Shown in pieces: positions 42,440-51,596 of a DNA stretch of 64,000 nt. Each line of letters opens with the position of its first letter. Positions within the stretch are counted from its first letter, which is position 1. Below the pieces are notes generated by a model. It worked only from the letters and a program-made list of their open reading frames with translations, did no database searches and was not told the DNA's origin. A program made the translations under genes and the position numbers. Origin of the DNA: Deinococcus frigens DSM 12807 (lineage in GTDB: Bacteria > Deinococcota > Deinococci > Deinococcales > Deinococcaceae); NCBI RefSeq assembly GCF_000701425.1, contig NZ_JNIW01000001.1, positions 95,654 through 159,653 on the forward strand. Direction: 5' to 3'.

Positions 42440-45202
42440 CTATTCCCGCACCACCGTGAACTTCTGGCTCAGATACGTCTCGGTGTCGGCGGCAACGGCG
42501 GGATTCCCCAGCGCCTTGAGCACCCTCAACCTGAGTTGATACGTTCCGGCGGGGGCGAGCTGACCGCCCGCCAGCGTGCCGTCCCAGCCCACGAAACCGA
42601 AGGCGTCGCTGTTGGGGTCCGTGTAGATGTCGGTGGCGCTGCGCCCGAGGTACTCCTGCGTGAACACGCTGCCCAGGCTCCCGCCGCCCGCATCCAGCAC
42701 CTCCAGCGTCAGGCGGCGGGCCTGGTGGCCGAAGTGAACCAGCAGTTGCGGCGCGTCCAGCACGGTGATCCTCTGGCCGTTGTCGTCGAAGACCTGCACG
42801 TCTTTCAGGGTATAGGCGGGCGGACTGGCGATGTTCAGGCCTTCCGGGTAGAACTCGAAGGTCTTGGGATCGTACAGCGCCGGGAAGTTCTTGAAGGTCC
42901 GGCCCCCGTCGAAACTCACGTCGCCCAGCACGGTCAGGCCCTGATAGTTGCCCACGAAACCGCTGTAGGGGATGACCAGCGCGTGTCCGCCGACGCTGTT
43001 TAGCGACACGGAGCCGCCGTACTGTCCCAGAGTGGGGCGGGTGGGCGGCGTCACCACCACATTCAACTCGGTCTGGCCGCCCGCAGGTACGGTCACGCTG
43101 ACCCCGCCGCCGTTCGCGTTCTGGCCGTTGATGGTCATGCCGGTGGGCTGCGGTGGCATGACGTTGCCCAGGCGGTCCAGCGTCTGGGCCACAACGTTCT
43201 TCGCCGTGAACGTTTCCGGCTGTGTGCCGCTGTTCCTCAGCACGATCACCTTGCTGCGGGTGCCGAAGGTCTGACTCGCGCCCAGGCTCAGTTTGACAGG
43301 GGTGGCCGTGACCGGATTGCCGTAAGCTGCCAGCACGTTCACCATCCCCGCGCCCTGCTGCTGGACGGGGGCCGGTGCGCTGCCGTCTGGGCTGGTGCGG
43401 AAGGAAGAATTGTTCATCAGCAGCGCCGCCATGTCCCTGGCCGGAATGCCGGGCCGGGCTTGAAGCAGCAGCGCGGCGATTCCGGCCACCTGCGGCGCGG
43501 CCAGTCCGGTGCCGCTGAGGACCGCGTACCCGCTGGCATCTGTCTTCAGAGGCGTGGTGGTGCGGACCCAGCCCCCCGGCGCGGCCAGATCGGGCTTGAG
43601 TTCTAGGTCCGGCGACGCGCCCAGTGCCGAGAACCGGCTGAGGGTATTGCCGCCGGGGTTGTCAAACGTCTGCGGGGCCGCGCCAATGGTCAGCCGCACG
43701 CCCGCCGCAATGGCCGCGTCAATTCGCGCGCCGTCCCCGGCCAGGACCGAGACGACGGGGATGTCGATGGCCGTGCTGTCGCCTGGATTGACCGGCGCGG
43801 CGGTCACGCTGGCGAAGCCCGGCTGGTTGTTGTACAGCACCACCGCCCGCGCCCCGGCGTTCCGGGCGTTGATGGTCTTCTCGCGCGCGGGGCAGTTGCC
43901 CAGGCGGATCAGCGCGGCCTGCCCATTCAGGCTGCCTGGCGCAAAGGGATTGAGGCCGTCGATGGAGCAGCCGTCGTTGTCGGTTCCCGGCGTGCTGGAC
44001 GGCAGTTTGCCTACGGGCAGACTCAGGCCCACGGGCGGGAGGGGTGCGCCACTGACGGGCCGGTAGCCGACCGGCGCCCCCCCCGAACTCAGAGTGAAGT
44101 TGCCCAGTTGAATTCTGGTGTTCTCCACCGAAGCCACCGCCAGCACGTTCTCGCCCAGGGCGGGTGCGCCAACGCTGTACGGCCCGGCCACTGCGCCCAC
44201 TGCGCTATTACCGGCACTGTCACTGGCGCTGTCCCCGGCGGCGGCGCTGACCACCACGCCCCGCTTGACCAGCCGGCTGGCGGCCCGCGCGGTGGGGTAC
44301 TGGGGCCACTGGAACGGCACGCCCAGGCTGATGTTCAGCACCTGCATGCCGTCCGCCCCGGCGCGTTCCATCGCCGTGAGCAGCGTGGCGCTGTCGGTGG
44401 TCCCCTGGCACCCGAAGACCTTGTAGATGCCCAGGCTGACGGCGGGGGCCACGCCCACGAACCCCCCTGCCGGATCGCTCCCGCCCACCAGGCCCGCCAC
44501 ATTCGTGCCGTTGCCCTGGCAGTCGTCCGGACTGCTGTCCGGCGCTGGCTGCGAGCCGGGTTGCGAGGCGTCGTAGCTGTCGCCCACGAAGTCGTATCCG
44601 GCCACCACGCGGCCCCGGAAGGCCGGATGGCTCAGGTCCAGCCCGGTGTCGATGATGCCCACCTGGACGCCCTTGCCGCTCAACCCCAGTTGCGACTGGG
44701 CGAGGTCCGCGCCAGTCATGCCCAGCGCGCTCAGGACGTCGGGGCTGAGGGCCTGGGCACTGAGCTGATCACTGGGCTGACCACTGGGCTGATCACTGGG
44801 CCGCCGGACAGTTCTGAGCGGGGCGATCTGCCGCACCGGGTACACGCCGGTCACCCCCGGCAGGCGCGACAGACGGCCCAGTTCCGCCGGACTGGCCCCC
44901 ACCGCGAAGCCGTTGAACAGCGTGCGGTAGCTGGCGATTTCCTGGTACTCGATCCCGCTGCCAGCAGCCTGCGCCCGGAAGCTGGTCTGCTGCGCGCCGA
45001 GACCCTGGGCGCTGAGGTTAGTGGGATCGCCGGCCAGTTCCACGAACCATCTGTCGCTGGCCGGGGCCGCGCCGCCCGGAAGTCTGATGCCAGGTCCGGT
45101 GGTTGCCGTGGGCGGTATGGGCGCTGTGGTGCCCTGACCTGGGCCGCAGGCCGCCAGCACCCCAGTCAGCCCCAGCAGCGAGATTCTGAGCGGACCTTTC
45201 AT
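42440..45202 (-). CDS. S8 (subtilisin-like) family lipoprotein lacking catalytic residues
   Basis: A 920-residue exported protein with lipobox LTGVLAAC (Cys19), a propeptide-like region, a subtilisin fold with an inserted PA domain (IRLGNCPAREKTINARNAGA) and a C-terminal beta-rich part ending near a FlgD-like repeat. Asp185 (VGIIDTGLD) is kept, but the HGTHVAG His is Asn231 (GNGTNVAG), the Ser of GTSMA is Gly566 (SGTGLAAPQVAG), and the oxyanion Asn is Asp324 (AAAGDS). It should be proteolytically inactive, perhaps a binding or regulatory pseudoenzyme. ATG 45202 is chosen for AAAGGAG; ATG 45217 overlaps the previous stop. Confidence 0.9.
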   Translation of the reverse strand: MKGPLRISLLGLTGVLAACGPGQGTTAPIPPTATTGPGIRLPGGAAPASDRWFVELAGDPTNLSAQGLGAQQTSFRAQAAGSGIEYQEIASYRTLFNGFAVGASPAELGRLSRLPGVTGVYPVRQIAPLRTVRRPSDQPSGQPSDQLSAQALSPDVLSALGMTGADLAQSQLGLSGKGVQVGIIDTGLDLSHPAFRGRVVAGYDFVGDSYDASQPGSQPAPDSSPDDCQGNGTNVAGLVGGSDPAGGFVGVAPAVSLGIYKVFGCQGTTDSATLLTAMERAGADGMQVLNISLGVPFQWPQYPTARAASRLVKRGVVVSAAAGDSASDSAGNSAVGAVAGPYSVGAPALGENVLAVASVENTRIQLGNFTLSSGGAPVGYRPVSGAPLPPVGLSLPVGKLPSSTPGTDNDGCSIDGLNPFAPGSLNGQAALIRLGNCPAREKTINARNAGARAVVLYNNQPGFASVTAAPVNPGDSTAIDIPVVSVLAGDGARIDAAIAAGVRLTIGAAPQTFDNPGGNTLSRFSALGASPDLELKPDLAAPGGWVRTTTPLKTDASGYAVLSGTGLAAPQVAGIAALLLQARPGIPARDMAALLMNNSSFRTSPDGSAPAPVQQQGAGMVNVLAAYGNPVTATPVKLSLGASQTFGTRSKVIVLRNSGTQPETFTAKNVVAQTLDRLGNVMPPQPTGMTINGQNANGGGVSVTVPAGGQTELNVVVTPPTRPTLGQYGGSVSLNSVGGHALVIPYSGFVGNYQGLTVLGDVSFDGGRTFKNFPALYDPKTFEFYPEGLNIASPPAYTLKDVQVFDDNGQRITVLDAPQLLVHFGHQARRLTLEVLDAGGGSLGSVFTQEYLGRSATDIYTDPNSDAFGFVGWDGTLAGGQLAPAGTYQLRLRVLKALGNPAVAADTETYLSQKFTVVRE

Positions 45203-45213
45203 GGCGTCTCCTT

Positions 45214-45699
45214 TCATCGGCGCGTCAGGGCAATCTGGTAGGTGTTGGTGGCCCGGTCGTCACTGGCCCGCTCGTCGTCGTGAATCTTGAAGCTGGTTAC
45301 GGTTACAAAGTAGGCTCCCGCCTGCGTCACATTAAAACGCAGCTCGGATTCCAGGCCCGCGCCGCCGTCGTCGTCGTGTTCCAGCACAGTGAATCCATCC
45401 GGCAGCCGCACTTCCACGTAGGGGTCCAGCGTGCTTTGCGGGTCCACACCCACGCTTCTGACCGTCAGCTTCAACCTCGCGCCGGCCTCCGCACTGAATT
45501 TGAAGGAGTCCACGTCGCGCGGCTGCCCGGCAATCCGCCCATTCAGCGGTGTGCCGATGCTCAGCGCGTTGGCGGCGGCGGCGCTGTCGTTTGGCTCGGT
45601 TTCGCTGGCTGTGAGCGGCGGTGGCGGCTGGGTGTCGGCGCAGGCCGCCAGCACGGCGCTCAGGGCCAGCAGCAGCAGGGGGGAGTGGGGGCGCGGCAT
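45214..45699 (-). CDS. PPC-domain lipoprotein
   Basis: A 161-residue lipoprotein with lipobox LSAVLAAC. It carries one bacterial pre-peptidase C-terminal (PPC) domain: [31 protein letters not shown] and [22 protein letters not shown] domains usually sit at the end of secreted proteases and aid folding or substrate binding. Here it is a separate gene immediately before the pseudo-subtilase, overlapping its first possible start. AAAGGAG precedes ATG 45699. Confidence 0.85.
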   Translation of the reverse strand: MPRPHSPLLLLALSAVLAACADTQPPPPLTASETEPNDSAAAANALSIGTPLNGRIAGQPRDVDSFKFSAEAGARLKLTVRSVGVDPQSTLDPYVEVRLPDGFTVLEHDDDGGAGLESELRFNVTQAGAYFVTVTSFKIHDDERASDDRATNTYQIALTRR

Positions 45700-45833
45700 G
45701 GAAACTCCTTTGGGAGGGCGGAACGGAGGGCCGGTTCGATGTCTGGAGTTCCGGATTGACTCGCGCCGCAAGATACGGTATCGCCTCTTGGGGCAAGGTG
45801 TTGAGGGACAGCAGCCCAAAAGGACAGTCGAGG

Positions 45834-46457
45834 CTAAAAGGACAGTTGAAGGACCAGTCCAGAGCGTCCGGTGTACAGGATCAGCCGGCTGGGCCGCTCG
45901 CCCCCGCGAATCTCGCGTGCGCCCTGGCCCTCGCTGGGCAGGAAGACGGTCAGGGCCACGGTGCCGCCCGGCTCCGGCGTCTCCCAGCGCGTCGGCAGCC
46001 GGGACCCCAGCTCTCCCCATACCTGCGCGTGGACTTGCGGCAGCGTGGGCGGGCTGCCGCCGAGCGCCCGAAAACGGAAGGTCAGGCGGGCGCTGCGCAG
46101 ATCACGGGACAGCGCGCTGCTCAGCAACTGCACCTGCCAGAGGCCCGCTCTGGCCAGCCCCGCTTCAACCAACCCCAGTTCGGCCAGCCCCGATTCAGCC
46201 AGCAGGGTGCCGCGTCCCCCCTGCGCCGCCCGGATCAGGCGGGGCACAGGCGTGAGGTCCACGACGCCCGCCTCAACTGGCAGGGAGGGCGGACGCACCT
46301 CTCCAGCGCCCGGACCCCGCTGTGGCGGTGCGGGCCGATAGATGGGCGGTAGTGCGGTGGGCAGGTCCGAGGGTCCCTGCGCCAGAGCCGCAGGCAGCCA
46401 CGCGCCGAGCAGCAGCGCGGCGCAGCACGAAACGCCCAGAAGGAGACGGGTGGACAT
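45834..46457 (-). CDS. exported hypothetical protein
   Basis: A 207-residue protein with a signal peptide ([20 protein letters not shown], cleavage probably after PAALA). The mature part has a proline-rich linker and a tandem imperfect repeat [20 protein letters not shown] from 15-bp DNA repeats at about 46140-46200. No family is recognised. It begins the downstream cassette with the PPC lipoprotein and pseudo-subtilase. Confidence 0.7.
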   Translation of the reverse strand: MSTRLLLGVSCCAALLLGAWLPAALAQGPSDLPTALPPIYRPAPPQRGPGAGEVRPPSLPVEAGVVDLTPVPRLIRAAQGGRGTLLAESGLAELGLVEAGLARAGLWQVQLLSSALSRDLRSARLTFRFRALGGSPPTLPQVHAQVWGELGSRLPTRWETPEPGGTVALTVFLPSEGQGAREIRGGERPSRLILYTGRSGLVLQLSF

Positions 46458-46524
46458 GGATCCATCCTGCCTGCGTTTGATGACGCCGGACTGATAGCTC
46501 CTTCGCATGGTCACCACGGCAAAT

Positions 46525-46581
46525 CACCAGCAACAGAAGGGGGCCGCCTGAAACGTTGGCGGCCCCCTTCTGTTGCTGGTG
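46525..46581 (-). terminator. 24-bp perfect hairpin after the active S8 gene
   Basis: Arms 46525-46548 and 46558-46581 are exact inverse complements around a 9-base loop (TGAAACGTT). It lies 33 bp past the stop of the minus-strand S8 gene and is followed by ATTT in that direction. A terminator or mRNA 3'-end stabiliser dividing the two cassettes. Confidence 0.82.
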
Positions 46582-46613
46582 CAGAGTGCGGGCGACAGAG
46601 CGCCCGGCCAGGC

Positions 46614-48752
46614 TTACTTGATGGCGACGATACTGGTGTAGAACGCGCCCAGTCCCTCGTTGGCCGTCTGGTTGCTGAACCGCACGATGTAATTGCCCTT
46701 GGCCGGTGCCTTGAAGCTGACCACACTATCGCGGCCAGTCGCGGCACTGGGTTTGCCCGTCGCCACGACGGCCCCGCTGGCGTCCAGCAGATCGGCCTGC
46801 ACCACGGCAGAGGAGCCGAGCGCGCGGGCCAGGGCCTCGACCGTCAGGGTCTGCCCGGCCCCCACCGCAAATTTCAGGTGGTCCACGTCCTTACCGGTCG
46901 TGGGCGGGGCGTAGACATAGTTGGCGTTGTCAAAGGTGCCGCCGAACAGCAGGCCCTGGGCAAAGGCCGACGCTGGGATAAAGGTAAGATCCGTCGCCAG
47001 GGCGGGCGTGTTGTTGCGGCCATCGTTGCCCTTGGCGTCCTGGCTGTACTCGTAGAAATCCACCTGATGCGTGTAGCTGAGCTGCTGGTTCTTCCCGCTC
47101 TGCACGTTGATCTCGCCGACGATATTGTCGCGGGTTCCCCCGAAGACATTGACGCTGGGTCCGGCCACCGTGACCCGGTAACGGCCCGGTTCGACGCCAA
47201 AGAAGCGCGCCGCGCCGCTGGGATCGAAGGCCCCGGGCAGGGACGCCGCCAGTCGTCCGTTGCCGGTGCGCCCGAGATAGGGCATGCCCCGGTTCTGCCC
47301 GTCCAGCGGCACCAGATTCACGTCCGTTCCCGTGATCGGTGAGGCCTCGGCCTTGTCCACCACCACGACCTCCACGCTGCCGCCGTCGGCGGGGATCTGC
47401 CCGGCCTTGACGGCCTGAACCGCCTTGAGGACATTGACCCGGTTGAAGCCCTGCGTTCTGGGGTCCTTCATGGGATCGCCGGTAGCGGCGAGAATCTTCT
47501 TGACCTGATAGGGAGTCAGCTTGGGGTTGACCTCCAGCAGCAGCGCCGCTGCGCCCGAGATGACCGGGGCCGCCATGCTGGTGCCGTTGAACAGGCCGTA
47601 GCTCTGCTCCCGTTCGGGCGACTTCAGGCCCGCGTTGATGTAGGTGGTCAGGCCGTTGTCGCCGGGCGCGTAGATGTCGTTGCGCAGGCCGATGTTGCTG
47701 AAATTGGCCTTCATGTCGTCGCCCGCGCTGGCCCCGACGTTGATGGCTCCGGTGTAGGCTCCCGGACCGCTCATCTGCGCGCGGTAATCATTGCCCGCAG
47801 AACCGACCACCACGACGTTCTTGCTCAGCGCATAGTCCACCGCTTCCTTGATAATCTGGGTGTAGCCGCCGCCGCCCCAGGAGTTATTCAGCACCTGTGC
47901 GCCGTGGTCCACCGCATAGACCAGGCCCCTGGCGACGTTGAAGCTACCGCTGAAGCCCGGCGAAAAGATACGGACGGGCATCAGGATGGCGTCGGGCGCA
48001 ATCCCCGCGCCGCCCACGCCGTTACCCAGGCGTTCGGCAATGGTGCCCGCCGAGCCGCTGCCGTGCGCCCCGTTGGTCAGCGGCATGTCGGGGGTCAGTT
48101 CCTTGCCGGTGCTGGTGTCGATGCCGGTCACGATCTTGCCCGCCGCCTTGAGGTCCTCGTGCTGGCGGTCGAAGTCGTCGTCCACCACGCCCACGATGAC
48201 GCCCTTGCCGGTGGCCAGGTCACGCACCTTGTCGGCACTGACCTGCGCGATCCACCACTGCTTGATGCTCAGGGGATCGGGGTCCGTCGCCTGCGCGGAC
48301 AGCTTGCTGCCCGCCTCGCTGGACTGGGGAATCTCGGGCAGTTTGGCGTCGTAGTTGTTGGCCTCGGCGAAGCGCAGGCCGCTGTGCGGCGACAGGCTCA
48401 GGGCGGCGGCGGCGCGCTTGGCGCTGTACTGCTCCGGCAAGGCGAGCAGCGCCAGCCCCAGTTGTGGCAGGTCGCCCCCCACACGGGCACTCAGATGGGC
48501 GGCCAGGCGGTCCACAAAGGCGCGGTCCTGGTACGCGATGACCAGTTCCTGCGAGCTGTCGCCCTCCTGGCCCGTCTTGAGCATGCTGCTGACCGGCGGC
48601 AGGGTCTGGCCCAGCGCGCTGCCCAGGGTCCGGTAGCTGCTCAGGTCCAGCTTCGGGGGCGTTGCGGTGGTGGTCTGGGGCGTGCTGGCCGTGTTACAGC
48701 CCGCGAGCAGCAGCGCCGCGCTCAGAGCGCCGAAAACGAGGCGTCGGTTCAT
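46614..48752 (-). CDS. S8 family serine protease, lipoprotein
   Basis: A 712-residue exported subtilisin-family protease with lipobox AALLLAGC (Cys19). The triad is intact: Asp191 (GVVDDDFD), His230 (GAHGSGSAG), Ser392 (FNGTSMAAP), and the oxyanion Asn321 (GSAGND). A prodomain-like region fills residues about 30-160 and the C-terminus has a PPC-like domain (DVDHLKFAVGAGQTLTVEA). Its ATG shares a base with the stop of the preceding Ig-domain lipoprotein gene (TAATG), so the pair is coupled. Confidence 0.93.
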   Translation of the reverse strand: MNRRLVFGALSAALLLAGCNTASTPQTTTATPPKLDLSSYRTLGSALGQTLPPVSSMLKTGQEGDSSQELVIAYQDRAFVDRLAAHLSARVGGDLPQLGLALLALPEQYSAKRAAAALSLSPHSGLRFAEANNYDAKLPEIPQSSEAGSKLSAQATDPDPLSIKQWWIAQVSADKVRDLATGKGVIVGVVDDDFDRQHEDLKAAGKIVTGIDTSTGKELTPDMPLTNGAHGSGSAGTIAERLGNGVGGAGIAPDAILMPVRIFSPGFSGSFNVARGLVYAVDHGAQVLNNSWGGGGYTQIIKEAVDYALSKNVVVVGSAGNDYRAQMSGPGAYTGAINVGASAGDDMKANFSNIGLRNDIYAPGDNGLTTYINAGLKSPEREQSYGLFNGTSMAAPVISGAAALLLEVNPKLTPYQVKKILAATGDPMKDPRTQGFNRVNVLKAVQAVKAGQIPADGGSVEVVVVDKAEASPITGTDVNLVPLDGQNRGMPYLGRTGNGRLAASLPGAFDPSGAARFFGVEPGRYRVTVAGPSVNVFGGTRDNIVGEINVQSGKNQQLSYTHQVDFYEYSQDAKGNDGRNNTPALATDLTFIPASAFAQGLLFGGTFDNANYVYAPPTTGKDVDHLKFAVGAGQTLTVEALARALGSSAVVQADLLDASGAVVATGKPSAATGRDSVVSFKAPAKGNYIVRFSNQTANEGLGAFYTSIVAIK

Positions 48753-50611
48753 TATTTGTCTCCTGTGGTGAAGTTGCTGACCTGGCCCTCGCAGACCGGT
48801 CCGCCGAAGTTACACAGATCCAGATCATAGAAGACCTTGTGGTAATCCTGCGCGATGCTCACGGCGTCGCCGGATTTGCTGTAAGCGGCAGCCGAGAAGT
48901 CCAGGGTGTAGGCGTGGTTGCTCTCCAGCGCGGGCAGCAGCGCGGTCTTGTTGACATTGAAGGCCACCGAATAGCTGTTGCCGGTGTTCATCAGGGCCGG
49001 GGTCTTGCCGTCGTCGGTGAACATGTTGTCGGTGGCCTCGCCGCTGCACAGCAGGTCGCCCCAGAAGCAGTTGGCACTCTGCTGCGGGTAATCGTTGACC
49101 ATCACGTAGAAGTTGCGCACATCGCCCACCTTCTTGCTGACGTCCCAGGAAATCGTGGGCGTGCGCGAGACCCCGGTGCTGTTCTCGCTGGGCTTGATGT
49201 TGGTCAGGGTAAAGCTGTCCAGCGGTGTGGTCTGAAGGACGTCGCTGCGGACGCTCTGGGTGCTGTTGAAGACCTCGATCTGGTAGTAGACCGGCTTACC
49301 GACTTCCAGGCTGGCGCTGCCGTCGCGGGCCGTGCTGGCCGTTCCCTGCACGGTCTTGTACACCATAAAGGTCTTGTTGTCGTCGCTTTTCCAGATGCGC
49401 GCGCCCAGCGGACCGCCCAGGACACCCGAGGGAGCATTCCAGGTCAGGTCTACCCACAGCGTGCTCATTTCGGTCGGAGCGCCGGTGGGGCGGATCGGGC
49501 TGTTGAAGCCGACCTTCTGGGCGATGGTGACGGCGCGGGCCTTGGCGTCCCTGACGCTGGCCAGCGGCGTGTCGTTGGGCTGGTCGTCGGTGATCACAAT
49601 GGGCACCCGGACCTCGGTGCGGTTCTCGTTGCTGTCGTAGGCCACCACGTACAGTTGCGTCGGCCCGCGCACGCCGCGCAGGCTGTTCTTGGCCAGCGTG
49701 ACGGTGGTGGTAAAGGAGGTGTTCTTGGGATCGTTGGTGGCGATGGCGCGCGTGCCAAAGAAGCCTGCGCCGGGAACGCCGCCCACGCCGACGTAGGTGT
49801 AGACCGGGCTGTTCTGCGCGTTGGTGGCCGTGTTGGTCACCTGCACCGGCACGCCCGCGCTGGCCTTGAACTCGGCGGGCTTGGCGGGGTCAAAATCCTT
49901 GGCGTCCGCGCCCACGAGCTGCTTGACGCTCACAGCCGGTGCGGTGGTGGGCAGCGTGGTGGCAAAGGCGTTTTTCTGGATCGTTTGCAGGGTCTCGTTG
50001 GTGCCGGCCACCACCTTGAAGCCCTCGATGCGTGACGCGGCGTAGCCAGCTTTCTTGAACTCGATGCTGTACGTGCCGGGGTCCAGCTTGAGGGTGAACT
50101 GCCCCCTGGCATCGGTGACGCCGTTCTGGGTGCCGCCTGGTCCCTGGACCGTGATGGCGCTGCCCGGCACCACCGCGCCGCCCTGCGAGTTCGCCAGATA
50201 ACCGGGAACCGTGGCGCTGCCGCTGCCCACGGTACTCGTGACCTGGTTCACGGTCACGGAGTCGGTGGCTTCTGCGGTGTTGCCGGCGGCGTCACTGGCG
50301 ACGGCGCGGTAGGTCAGGGGGCCGCCGATCCCTGCGCCCAGCGTGTCGGTGGCGGTGTAGGGGTCGGCGGTGTCCTCACTGATCAGGGTGCTGCCCCGGT
50401 AGAAGCTGACCTTGATGACGCCCACATTGTCGTCGGCGGTGGCGGTCAGGGTCACGGTGCCGCCGGCCTGCACGGTTTTGGGGGCGGCGGTCAGGGTGAC
50501 GGTGGGCTTGGTGGTGTCGCCGGGCTGGGGCTGGGGGGTGTCCGAGCCGCCACAGGCGGTGAGGAGCAACCCGGTGAGGGCCAGCAATGCGAGGGGTGAG
50601 GATCGCTTCAT
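48752..50611 (-). CDS. Ig-like and carboxypeptidase-regulatory domain lipoprotein
   Basis: A 619-residue lipoprotein with lipobox LTGLLLTAC. Residues about 35-120 form an Ig-like domain (TVTLTAAPKTVQAGGTVTLT, VASDAAGNTAEATDSVTV). Next is a carboxypeptidase-regulatory-like domain (NGVTDARGQFTLKLDPGTYS), followed by beta-rich fibronectin-like repeats (RIWKSDDNKTFMVYK). No catalytic motif. Translationally coupled to the active S8 protease, so it may be its surface partner or substrate. AAAGGAG precedes ATG 50611. Confidence 0.85.
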   Translation of the reverse strand: MKRSSPLALLALTGLLLTACGGSDTPQPQPGDTTKPTVTLTAAPKTVQAGGTVTLTATADDNVGVIKVSFYRGSTLISEDTADPYTATDTLGAGIGGPLTYRAVASDAAGNTAEATDSVTVNQVTSTVGSGSATVPGYLANSQGGAVVPGSAITVQGPGGTQNGVTDARGQFTLKLDPGTYSIEFKKAGYAASRIEGFKVVAGTNETLQTIQKNAFATTLPTTAPAVSVKQLVGADAKDFDPAKPAEFKASAGVPVQVTNTATNAQNSPVYTYVGVGGVPGAGFFGTRAIATNDPKNTSFTTTVTLAKNSLRGVRGPTQLYVVAYDSNENRTEVRVPIVITDDQPNDTPLASVRDAKARAVTIAQKVGFNSPIRPTGAPTEMSTLWVDLTWNAPSGVLGGPLGARIWKSDDNKTFMVYKTVQGTASTARDGSASLEVGKPVYYQIEVFNSTQSVRSDVLQTTPLDSFTLTNIKPSENSTGVSRTPTISWDVSKKVGDVRNFYVMVNDYPQQSANCFWGDLLCSGEATDNMFTDDGKTPALMNTGNSYSVAFNVNKTALLPALESNHAYTLDFSAAAYSKSGDAVSIAQDYHKVFYDLDLCNFGGPVCEGQVSNFTTGDK

Positions 50612-50767
50612 GTGATCTCCTTTGGACCAGTCTCCGAGTGGTTTGCGTGGTCCGGTGGGGGGCCTTAGGTGCAATGAAGAATGAACACAGGCCAATGAAC
50701 GCGTGAGGGCATTCCTCTGAGACTGAGGCGCTTGACTGCGGCATCAAGCTGTTTGTGGGACGGGCGC

Positions 50768-50796
50768 AAGATAGCGCGTGAAGTTCAGGTGAGCAA
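50768..50796 (-). promoter_or_regulatory. candidate promoter of the S8/Ig-lipoprotein operon
   Basis: In the 351-bp divergent gap 50612-50962, the minus strand has TTGCTC (50791-50796), a 17-base spacer and TATCTT (50768-50773). Transcription would begin near 50761, giving a 150-nt leader. Nothing else in this gap is recognisable. Confidence 0.45.
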
Positions 50797-50950
50797 GCGT
50801 CTCGCAATGTCTCATCTACTGGCGTCCTGGGCCTTTGCTAACAAATGCGACAGAGAACTCCTGTGGGCTGTGCAAATGCCAACTTCTGACCGCTGTAAAT
50901 GGCATGATGTGTTCATCAAGTGACGGGCTGGTTCTCACCCCGGCGCAGCT

Positions 50951-50962
50951 TATCCTGAGGCC
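50951..50962 (+). promoter_or_regulatory. -10 box of the small lipoprotein gene, leaderless
   Basis: TATCCT at 50951-50956 is six bases before ATG 50963 with no Shine-Dalgarno. Confidence 0.45.
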
Positions 50963-51508
50963 ATGCGTAAGCTCCTGCCCGGCTTTCTTCTCTTTCCCCT
51001 GACCCTGGCCGCCTGCGGGCAACAGGGCGTCAAAGCCCCTGCCGATTACCCCCTGAGCGGCAGCCTGGGAGGCGACTGGGGCAGCTCGCCGAAGCTGCGG
51101 CTGGCGCTGGTGGGGACAGGCGTGCCGGTGGCCGTGACCAATGACAGCGCCGTGGCCCAGAACGTGGTCAGCACGGGAGTGAACACCTGGCAGTACGGCT
51201 TCGATTTGCCGAACATTCCCGGTGTGGCGGGCGTGTATCAGGTGGTGGCCTACGACGACGCCAACAACGACGCGCGTCTGAGCCTCGGCGAGACGGTGGC
51301 GCGCAACCGCCTGTGGCTGGTCTTCAGCCCGGCGGGCGGCACCTTCGGTCCCTTCGAGCTGCCCGACAACTGGCCCGGCGGCGGGGCCGAACTGCTGCCC
51401 GAAATGAAAGTCACGCGCGGCTGGAACCTGTATGACCGCTCCCAGACGCTGGGCGACGGCAACCCGCGCCCGGTCACGAAAATCACGGGCTACGACATCA
51501 GCCGCTGA
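50963..51508 (+). CDS. hypothetical lipoprotein
   Basis: A 181-residue lipoprotein with lipobox LTLAAC near residue 18. The mature protein (SGSLGGDWGSSPKLRLALVG, GVYQVVAYDDANNDARLSLGE) looks beta-rich, and a DDANNDARLSLGE segment resembles calcium-binding loops of beta-sandwich domains. No family is recognised. Divergent from the protease operon and upstream of the exported hydrolases. Confidence 0.75.
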   Translation: MRKLLPGFLLFPLTLAACGQQGVKAPADYPLSGSLGGDWGSSPKLRLALVGTGVPVAVTNDSAVAQNVVSTGVNTWQYGFDLPNIPGVAGVYQVVAYDDANNDARLSLGETVARNRLWLVFSPAGGTFGPFELPDNWPGGGAELLPEMKVTRGWNLYDRSQTLGDGNPRPVTKITGYDISR

Positions 51509-51596
51509 CATGGTGGGCCGGCCCGCGACTTCGCCCGTGGGTTATAACGTCGGCCCTGACGCTTTTGCGGGGCTAACCTGGCTCTAGCCTGGGGGG

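Noticed and set aside
50732..50923. 63-codon frame in the gap upstream of the Ig-domain lipoprotein
   Set aside because: It overlaps the candidate minus-strand promoter and lacks a Shine-Dalgarno and family features.
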